From positions 1-11,864 of the forward strand of contig CAISYW010000025.1 of assembly GCA_903889795.1 (NCBI GenBank): a stretch of DNA of 11,864 bases, written 5' to 3'. Shown here one piece after another: positions 6,727-11,864 of this stretch (positions are counted from its first letter, which is position 1; the number at the start of each line of letters is the position of its first letter). A program made the translations under genes and the position numbers. Under the pieces are notes generated by a model. The model ran no database searches. It saw nothing but the letters and a program-made list of their open reading frames with translations, and was not told the DNA's origin. Origin of the DNA: an uncultured Chlamydiae bacterium. Its GTDB lineage: Bacteria; Chlamydiota; Chlamydiia; Chlamydiales; SM23-39.

Positions 6727-6748
6727 GGATCGTACCATCGTTGTTTCA

Positions 6749-6834
6749 TAAATATTCACCACAGAGATAGGAACCACAGAGGAAGATTTATATTTTCATG
6801 CGACGAAGGTCCAGTACTCTGTGGTGGATATTTA
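6749..6834. repeat. 86-bp inverted repeat between convergent dus and yacP
   Basis: The arm TAAATATTCACCACAGAG (6749-6766) is the reverse complement of 6817-6834 except at one position, and that mismatch (T6756/G6827) is a U-G wobble in a + strand transcript. The loop is 50 nt. A third copy of CCACAGAG at 6774-6781 repeats the left arm directly (also at 6759-6766) and could pair with CTCTGTGG at 6817-6824 instead, giving a shorter loop. The element lies in the 130-bp gap between two convergent stops. No U-run follows either arm, so it is not a standard intrinsic terminator. It could act as a bidirectional transcription barrier or be a dispersed intergenic repeat or a short non-autonomous mobile element. 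Confidence 0.75.
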
Positions 6835-6856
6835 CGCAATAAAACCGATCATATTC

Positions 6857-7360
6857 TTAGTAATCTCGAACGCTCTTTAACCTCGCTTCGAATTCTTTCA
6901 GGAGCCGCTCCATGTTGCGCTGCGTTTCTCGAACCGGTCTTTCATCTTGCGTCTCTTCTCGTTTAAGCCGTCTTTGAGCATGTTTTTTTTCGAGCAGAAC
7001 GATAAAGGCTTTCAATCCGATTGTTCGCGCCTTTAAGCCTCGCGCAGTCGTTGCGAGGAATCGATCGTCCGTGACAACTGCGATGTCGGAGGGAGTGGAA
7101 GCCGTTTCCAGCTTTTCCAGGATATACTGATCTGCCGTCTGCCCTTTGTGTGAATAGGCGATGACGAGAGGGCTTTGGTAGGAGAGCCCGCTCTGCTCGT
7201 CGCGTTGATGACGGCCGTCAAAAACAACCGTTCCTTCGAGGTGAAGACATTTAAATTCTTTTTGCAAGGAGCGGATAATGGTTTGTCGTTGAAATTGGAG
7301 AGAATTTTTCGATTCGCTAAGCCGAAATAAAAGATTATAACCGTCGATTAGAAAGTACAT
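6857..7360 (-). CDS. yacP: NYN-domain ribonuclease, YacP/Rae1-like
   Basis: The 167-residue protein is a PIN-like NYN domain of the YacP family. It starts with the strand FLIDGYNLL (3-11), which carries the first acidic metal ligand Asp6. The other likely acidic positions are Asp48 in VVFDGR, Asp77 in SHKGQTADQYI and Asp98/Asp99 in VVTDDRFLA. A basic, Glu/Arg-rich helical tail follows (about 125-167). The Bacillus member, Rae1, is a ribosome-associated endonuclease that cuts certain mRNAs during translation; the same role here is inference. The gene starts 12 nt after the rdgB stop, and its Shine-Dalgarno GAGG (complement of 7371-7374) overlaps that stop codon, which indicates one transcript with coupled translation. 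Confidence 0.88.
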   Translation of the reverse strand: MYFLIDGYNLLFRLSESKNSLQFQRQTIIRSLQKEFKCLHLEGTVVFDGRHQRDEQSGLSYQSPLVIAYSHKGQTADQYILEKLETASTPSDIAVVTDDRFLATTARGLKARTIGLKAFIVLLEKKHAQRRLKREETQDERPVRETQRNMERLLKEFEARLKSVRDY

Positions 7361-7372
7361 TAAGCAACGGCC

Positions 7373-8005
7373 TCAATTTATTTCGACGAGAGACTCGATC
7401 GAAGGAAGGATTTTATCAAAGGCTTTGCGGCGGTGAGAAATGCGATTTTTGACCGATTCTTCGAGTTCTGCGAAACTCTTGCTATATTCATGCTTGACGA
7501 AGAGAGGATCGTAGCCGAAACCGCCGCCGCCCTTTTCCTGGAGGAGAATTTTTCCTTCGCAGGTTCCACGGGTAACTTTTTTGACGCCCTGAGGCGAGGC
7601 TAAAACGATCCAACATTCATAGTAAGCCGCACGATCATCGTCGAGCAGATGATGCATTGCATCGAGCAGCTTTTTTCGATTGTCTGAATCCGTGGCATTT
7701 AATCCGGCAAATCGGGCGGAATGAAGCCCGGGCGCGCCGCCGATAGCGGGAACGACCAAACCGGAATCATCTGCGATCACCCATTGGTTTAAAGCCATTG
7801 CGGCGTGCGTCGCTTTTAAAGCGGCGTTTTCTTCAAAGGTGAGGCCGGTCTCTTCAGGAGGAATATATTGGGGAAAATCGACGAGGCTCAATACGTCGAT
7901 TGCCGGCACAGCTTTCAACATCGCTCGAAATTCACGAATTTTGTGAATGTTATGGCTGGCAATCACAAGAGTGAGAGTTCTCGGGGCGGCTCGTAAATAA
8001 TTCAT
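7373..8005 (-). CDS. rdgB: XTP/dITP pyrophosphatase (HAM1/RdgB family)
   Basis: It hydrolyses non-canonical purine triphosphates (ITP, dITP, XTP) to monophosphates plus pyrophosphate and so keeps deaminated purines out of nucleic acids. Motifs, numbered from the upstream ATG, are LVIASHNIHKIREF (26-39) with the substrate-binding SHN-x-x-K, DDSGLVV (92-98) with catalytic and metal-binding acids, GGAPGLHSARFAG (102-114), GGFGYDPLF (174-182), and KNRISHRRKAF (199-209), the purine-recognition SHR motif. I place the start at 8005 (MNYLRAAP, 210 residues) because a GAGG lies 8 nt before it. The longer start at 8044 (223 residues) has GGAG directly touching the ATG, which leaves no spacing. Either start keeps the whole domain. 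It lies between greA and yacP on the same strand. Confidence 0.92.
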   Translation of the reverse strand: MNYLRAAPRTLTLVIASHNIHKIREFRAMLKAVPAIDVLSLVDFPQYIPPEETGLTFEENAALKATHAAMALNQWVIADDSGLVVPAIGGAPGLHSARFAGLNATDSDNRKKLLDAMHHLLDDDRAAYYECWIVLASPQGVKKVTRGTCEGKILLQEKGGGGFGYDPLFVKHEYSKSFAELEESVKNRISHRRKAFDKILPSIESLVEIN

Positions 8006-8083
8006 CAGACTAACCTCATCAGGGATCCAATCCGGAGCGGACATCTCCTATATACCACTCTACAAGCTGCCAGATTTTTAGAG

Positions 8084-8118
8084 GGTGTTTAAAAATTATA
8101 CGTTAATTTTTAAACACC
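8084..8118. terminator. Perfect 15-bp hairpin directly after greA; possible terminator or attenuator
   Basis: The 15-nt arm ggtgtttaaaaatta (8084-8098), a 5-nt loop and the exact complementary arm (8104-8118) start 3 nt after the greA stop. In the greA direction the hairpin is followed by CTCTAAAAAT, without a U-run. In the + direction it is followed by TTTCTATTC. The stem is AT-rich apart from its GGTG base. It probably protects the 3' end of the greA mRNA or slows transcription into rdgB; an efficient intrinsic terminator is less likely. Confidence 0.55.
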
Positions 8119-8135
8119 TTTCTATTCTTGGTCAA
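8107..8135 (-). promoter_or_regulatory. Candidate promoter for rdgB-yacP overlapping the greA 3' hairpin
   Basis: On the minus strand TTGACC (complement of 8130-8135, inside the last greA codons) is followed after 17 bp by TAAAAA (complement of 8107-8112). The -35 matches consensus at 5 of 6 positions and the -10 at 4 of 6. A perfect TATAAT also occurs at the complement of 8095-8100, but without a -35 at the right distance. The leader would contain part of the hairpin at 8084-8118. Confidence 0.3.
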
Positions 8136-10314
8136 AAAAACTGTCGATCGCCGTGATGGTGAATTTTTCACCTTGAAATTCAAATTTTTGATCAACAGTG
8201 AGGCCTTTCATTGCTTGCGCTAGTTTTGACTGGAAGGAGAGGATATGCTTTTCCGGATCCGCGTCCCATGGGCCAAGCAGTGTAAAGCGAAGCGATTCAC
8301 CTTTTGAATCACGGCAATGTACCACAGAACCAACGCCAACTTCATCCGAAGGAACATCCTCTGGTGTGAGGATACGTGCATGCGAGATTTGATCGGATAG
8401 GAATTTCAGATCCGACTGGAGACGGTCGCGCTTTTCGAGGGCGGCTTTGAATTCCGCATTTTCTCTTAAGTCGCCCAGTGCGCGGGCAGCCTGAATTTCT
8501 CGGGCGTTTTGTACTGTTTCCGTGGTGGCGATTTCTTGAATACGCAACTGTGTTTTTTGATATCCTTCTTGAGATGTCCAGATGATATTTTCATCAGAAA
8601 TATGGACTCCTTTTTCCTTGCGGATGCGAGTGAGCGAAGGAAAGACGACTTCCGCTAGAGAATGCAGGATTTTGATGTCGTGGTCGGTAAACGACTGGCA
8701 CTTGGTTGCTAAAAGCAAATATTCCTGAATCTCCTCGATGCTTGATTGCTGCATAATGTCTCGCACGACCTTATATCGATTCGCCGTGAGCAGTCCTACA
8801 ATCTTTTTGGCCAAATCCCGCATTTGTGTCTTTTGACCCAAATGGTCGAGCAAAATCAAGAGACCTTCGAAAAAGCGGTTTTGTCCCTGAGCGTCAGAGA
8901 AGGGCGTTTTTGTTCCCGATTCGAGCAGTTTTTGAAAATACCAAACGAATACTTCCGGATAAGAAAGCGGATGGATCAGCAAATTATTAAGTTTTACGGT
9001 GAGGTCGGCTCGAGTTTGAGGAGAATCGAGTTCATGCAACAAATAATCGCGTAGCAAATTTGACTCGATCACAAAAAAAAGATCGATGAAGATCTCTTTC
9101 CAATCCTTACGGTTTTTGCGTACGAGCTGCATCATTCTTTTTTGGAAGGCCAGCACTTCAATATCGCGGATGATTTCCCCAATATTGGGCATTTTCTCGA
9201 TTAAGGCGTTCATTTCTTTCAAAGCGTGGGGAACGTCAAGATCTTCTTGGAAAAAGAGAATTTGCAAGCGCTGCGCATCGCTTAAAGTCTCGTGCTCCAA
9301 AACTTCTTTAAATTTTGCATCGAGCGATGCTTTGAATTCGAAATTCTTCAACGTCTCAGGAAAATCGCGCATGAACGTATAGACCATTTGAATAGTCGCG
9401 TTGATGCTCGGTTTGCTTTCGAACGCTTTGTGGAGAGCGACTTCATGCGGTAGATCTTCTTCTCGCAAACGGAAGGGCTCTTTAAGATCTTTTGGAGATT
9501 CGATTTTAGTGTCTTTTTTTGTTTTAGCTCGCGCCGCTTGCCACCAGCGATTCCAATCAGCCGCCGGAATGACGAGATCGCTTAGTTCTTCTTTGATCTC
9601 CGCTGCTGTTTTGGGGCCAAGATCGCGCAGTAATAATCGGATGAGTTCGCTCGGATTGTCCCGTGCATCTTTTTCAAGTTGATCGGGGTTGCCGAATCGG
9701 CGCGAATAGAAGTGGTCAACGGGAAGAGGCAATAACGTTTTAAATGCTTTTTCGAAGGTGAAGTGCTGTGGGCCAATCACATATTCGAACTCGAGGGCAA
9801 GTTCTTCTCGGATTAGGGAAACATCAATGATTTCTCCCGTTCCCCAGCCGGCAGTGTGAAACACAAAGTTGCCTTTTTTCATATGCGTGAGGAGCTCAAA
9901 GTTGCGAATGCAGCCTTGGAAACGTTCTCGATTGCGCAACCCGACGAGGCGCATTTTATCAAGAAACAAAGGATCGTTCGGATAGTAATCTTTTAAATGC
10001 TGAGTAGCGAGATCGGCGAGCTCTTCGGTGTTGGTTGTTTCTAAATCGTAGATCAGCCGGAGTACGTCGTGCGAGAGTTTTGGATCTTTGATCTCACGCC
10101 AGATGGTCAATACTCTTTCGATTTGAAGACCGAAAGGTTTTACCATTTCAGAATTTTTGATTTCTTGAAGGATCAAGATCAGTTCTTCGCCATCGGGCTG
10201 GTCGCCATAGCAATATTCTTCCCAGAGTTTCAAAACGCTGGTGTAGTCGTTATTTACGATTCTCTCTCGAAAATCTTTTAAATAGCTCATCGCGGCTTCC
10301 CGATCCTTAGACAT
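8122..10314 (-). CDS. greA: Transcription elongation factor GreA with large N-terminal extension
   Basis: The 730-residue protein ends in a normal GreA of about 155 residues. Its coiled coil (about 584-645) carries the tip LGDLRENAEF (613-622), with Asp615 and Glu618 matching E. coli Asp41 and Glu44, which hold the second metal for RNA polymerase-stimulated transcript cleavage. The FKBP-like C-terminal domain follows (GVGSVVHCRD to the end). The first 570 residues are an extension made mostly of helices. It includes a segment at 147-197 (FVFHTAGWGTGEIIDV, then KAFKTLLPL) that may be a small SH3-like barrel, and a Trp-rich basic stretch at 254-285 (DWNRWWQAARAKTKKD). Long GreA proteins are known in Chlamydiae and spirochaetes. 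A promoter lies upstream. GGGAG is only 2 nt before this ATG, and an ATG at codon 9 with GGGAA 6 nt upstream is a rival start. Confidence 0.93.
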   Translation of the reverse strand: MSKDREAAMSYLKDFRERIVNNDYTSVLKLWEEYCYGDQPDGEELILILQEIKNSEMVKPFGLQIERVLTIWREIKDPKLSHDVLRLIYDLETTNTEELADLATQHLKDYYPNDPLFLDKMRLVGLRNRERFQGCIRNFELLTHMKKGNFVFHTAGWGTGEIIDVSLIREELALEFEYVIGPQHFTFEKAFKTLLPLPVDHFYSRRFGNPDQLEKDARDNPSELIRLLLRDLGPKTAAEIKEELSDLVIPAADWNRWWQAARAKTKKDTKIESPKDLKEPFRLREEDLPHEVALHKAFESKPSINATIQMVYTFMRDFPETLKNFEFKASLDAKFKEVLEHETLSDAQRLQILFFQEDLDVPHALKEMNALIEKMPNIGEIIRDIEVLAFQKRMMQLVRKNRKDWKEIFIDLFFVIESNLLRDYLLHELDSPQTRADLTVKLNNLLIHPLSYPEVFVWYFQKLLESGTKTPFSDAQGQNRFFEGLLILLDHLGQKTQMRDLAKKIVGLLTANRYKVVRDIMQQSSIEEIQEYLLLATKCQSFTDHDIKILHSLAEVVFPSLTRIRKEKGVHISDENIIWTSQEGYQKTQLRIQEIATTETVQNAREIQAARALGDLRENAEFKAALEKRDRLQSDLKFLSDQISHARILTPEDVPSDEVGVGSVVHCRDSKGESLRFTLLGPWDADPEKHILSFQSKLAQAMKGLTVDQKFEFQGEKFTITAIDSFFDQE

Positions 10315-10635
10315 AGCTCCCTATCAAGATTTAAATTTTAGAATTGCTTAGTGACTTTTAGTATAGAGCCTTTCCAAATAATGTTCAAAGAATCTATAAA
10401 GCTCGTGCTCAAAGACAAAGAACTTTGCCTTTTAAGATGCTCTTGCGGAGATTTCGAATCGTTTCTAATGATCATTTCGCAAAACACTGAAGTCCTTATC
10501 TTTTTAATAGTTACCGGCTTGCTGTCGCGATGTAAATTTGTTGAAAATTTTCGATGGTAATCGAGGCTTGAAAAAGATTTTTCTGGCCACCATCTTCTCG
10601 CTGCTGCATAAACTCTTCTTGAATCAATTTTTTTT
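10315..10635. other. 321-bp intergenic region between divergent greA and yjbH-like genes
   Basis: The left end holds the greA Shine-Dalgarno and promoter (10360-10388, minus strand). The rest shows no gene I can support; two small frames here (minus 10338-10691 and plus 10351-10560) lack start signals and run through the greA promoter or the yjbH coding region. Short palindromes occur at 10543-10552 (gaaaattttc) and 10570-10583 (gaaaaagattttt-type), too small for a terminator. No convincing promoter or Shine-Dalgarno was found for the gene at 10636, which is preceded by a run of eight T. Confidence 0.5.
10360..10388 (-). promoter_or_regulatory. Consensus sigma70-type (chlamydial sigma66) promoter for greA
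   Basis: On the minus strand TTGAAC (complement of 10383-10388; 4 of 6, with the key TTGA) is followed after exactly 17 bp by TATACT (complement of 10360-10365; 5 of 6). The start would fall near 10353, giving a leader of about 39 nt before the greA ATG. This is the best promoter match in the window. Confidence 0.7.
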
Positions 10636-11864
10636 ATGAAAAAAGGCTCCAGCCTCTCATTTTTTTTCATCGGCGGCGTTATTTTCTTCACGCCTATCTA
10701 TGCTCAAATGGTGAGCGGCCCCGATCCTGTCGAGGGGCTTTTTCACGATTTAGAAACCGTGCGAAAAATCGACCGGCAAATCCACGATAAATTGCCTGTA
10801 TTATTTAACTATCAGGGACAGGGGGGCTATTTTACGATGCCCTCTGCTCGTATGCCTGAAGCGGGGTTGATCGGATTTGGCTATTCATATCTTCCGCCAT
10901 ACAACGTTTGGAGTCTCTCTTTCCAATTTTTCGATCATGTGGAAGCTGTTGGTACGTATTGGGTATATCGCGGCATTTTGGAGGGAAATTTTGGGCATTT
11001 GGGCTTTGGCGATGATGCCGAGCGCTCGGCCAACATCAAAATTTGTTTGCTTCGGCCTGAGGATGGCTTTCCTTTCCTTCCCGATTTTTCAATCGGTTGG
11101 AATGATTTTTTTGGCTCCTGTCGTTTTAACTCTTTTTATGCAGTCGCTACCGAAGAGTTGCCTTGCTATAACTTGGAGGCCACGCTGGGTTATGGCGATG
11201 GCCGCATCAAGGGTTTTTTTGGCGGTCTTGCCTGGACGCCCTGGCGATGTTCCGAACACTTTTTAAAAGGGTTGACTCTTGCTGCAGAGTATGATGCGAA
11301 TGATTACAAACACCATAAAAACGAACATCCCTCAGGACGTCAAGTCGACTCGCGCATTAATGCCGGGATAAAATACCAGTTGGGTAAAATTTTTCAGGTT
11401 TCTGCGAGCACGATTCGCGGATGCGATTGGGCGGCGAGTCTTTCGCTACATTACAATTTGGGTCAATCAAAAGGTCTGTTTCCTAAAAGTTCCGATCCTT
11501 CGCCTTATATTGCTCCGGTTGATACCGAACCTGTCGGCCGTCTGCGCACGGGTGAGGAGATGGCTCGCGATCTCGCCTATGCATTCCAAGAACAGGGATT
11601 TGATCTATACCGCGCATATCTTGTGCCGTGTGCCCTGGGACTTGATTCTCTCTATCTCAAAATTGTGAACGTCCGTTACCGGGAGGAAGGGCAAGTTCGC
11701 GAGCGGATTGAACACATTCTCGCTAACTTATCCCCTTCGAATGTTTCGCATGTCGTCGTCGTTGTTGAAGCGGATGGAGTGGCTTTGCATGAGTATCGAT
11801 TCCGCCGTGTGGATTTGGTTCGTTATCACAACGGTTATTTAGGCGATTATGAATTTCAGATCAT
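10636..11864 (+). CDS. YjbH-family outer-membrane beta-barrel protein (3' partial)
   Basis: The frame is open from the ATG at 10636 to the window end (409 codons). Residues 1-23 form a signal peptide (MKKGSSLSFFF, a hydrophobic core, cleavage after IYA). The mature part reads like the YjbH/DUF940 family. It has the entry segment NYQGQGGYFTMPSARMPEAG (about 57-76), then alternating aromatic strands with SIGWNDFFGS (about 155-164), FGGLAWTPW, and LTLAAEYDANDYK (about 213-225), and a later domain with LYLKIVNVRYRE and VVVVEADGVALHEYRFRRVDLVRY. E. coli YjbH is linked to an exopolysaccharide locus (yjbEFGH) and is thought to sit in the outer membrane; export of a polysaccharide here is inference. 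Full-length members are about 700 residues, so roughly 300 are missing beyond the edge. The start lacks a Shine-Dalgarno but is the only one that includes the signal peptide. Confidence 0.85.
   Translation, partial: MKKGSSLSFFFIGGVIFFTPIYAQMVSGPDPVEGLFHDLETVRKIDRQIHDKLPVLFNYQGQGGYFTMPSARMPEAGLIGFGYSYLPPYNVWSLSFQFFDHVEAVGTYWVYRGILEGNFGHLGFGDDAERSANIKICLLRPEDGFPFLPDFSIGWNDFFGSCRFNSFYAVATEELPCYNLEATLGYGDGRIKGFFGGLAWTPWRCSEHFLKGLTLAAEYDANDYKHHKNEHPSGRQVDSRINAGIKYQLGKIFQVSASTIRGCDWAASLSLHYNLGQSKGLFPKSSDPSPYIAPVDTEPVGRLRTGEEMARDLAYAFQEQGFDLYRAYLVPCALGLDSLYLKIVNVRYREEGQVRERIEHILANLSPSNVSHVVVVVEADGVALHEYRFRRVDLVRYHNGYLGDYEFQI

Noticed and set aside
10351..10560. 69-residue + strand frame with a hydrophobic middle
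   Set aside because: The start is GTG with no ribosome binding site and lies within the greA promoter; nothing family-like in it.
10540..10585. Short A/T palindromes as a regulatory site or terminator for the yjbH-like gene
   Set aside because: Stems of 4-5 bp in an AT-rich region are expected by chance and are not placed at a recognisable promoter.
10338..10691. 117-residue minus-strand frame in the greA-yjbH gap
   Set aside because: It overlaps the signal peptide of the yjbH-like gene and runs across the greA promoter; composition looks non-coding.
10877..11266. 129-residue + strand frame inside the yjbH-like gene
   Set aside because: It is a shifted frame of the signal-peptide-bearing gene at 10636, which shows the family motifs.

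Overview
The window looks like chromosomal DNA from a member of the Chlamydiae, most likely an environmental (Parachlamydia/Waddlia/Simkania-like) lineage rather than Chlamydia itself. The strongest sign is a 730-residue GreA: an ordinary GreA cleavage-factor domain of about 150 residues behind a helical N-terminal extension of about 570 residues, as in chlamydial GreA (long GreA proteins also occur in spirochaetes). Tight gene overlaps, weak Shine-Dalgarno sequences and an outer-membrane protein gene with a eukaryote-associated methyltransferase nearby fit this. The assignment rests on recalled family features, not on a database search.

Layout, left to right. (1) 1-180: the 3' end of a + strand gene with a Cys-containing segment and a Pro/Lys-rich tail. 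(2) 345-1154: an unrecognised 269-residue protein with a Ser-rich N-terminus and no signal peptide, behind an AT-rich leader with an extended -10 promoter. (3) 1200-1832 (-): a single-domain methyltransferase that reads like phosphoethanolamine N-methyltransferase. (4) 1920-5351 (-): three overlapping genes, encoding a PilM/GspL-like actin-fold protein with a membrane anchor, a small bitopic GspM/PilO-like protein, and a lipoprotein built of about 24-residue MORN-variant (YwqK-type) repeats. Together they look like the inner-membrane platform of a type II secretion or type IV pilus-like machine plus a lipoprotein. (5) 5438-6726 (+): yggT and a dus tRNA-dihydrouridine synthase, joined by an ATGA overlap. 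(6) 6749-6834: an 86-bp inverted repeat between the convergent dus and yacP genes. (7) 6857-10314 (-): greA, rdgB and yacP, three housekeeping genes for transcript cleavage, nucleotide-pool cleaning and RNA processing. There is a consensus promoter before greA and a 15-bp perfect hairpin just after its stop. (8) 10636 to the window end (+): the first 409 codons of a YjbH-family outer-membrane beta-barrel protein, cut by the window edge.

No tRNA, rRNA, CRISPR array, insertion sequence or phage gene was seen. The parts most worth following up are the PMT-like methyltransferase, the PilM/GspL-GspM-lipoprotein operon, the YjbH protein, the Ser-rich orphan and the inverted repeat. None of them can be called a new system from sequence alone.
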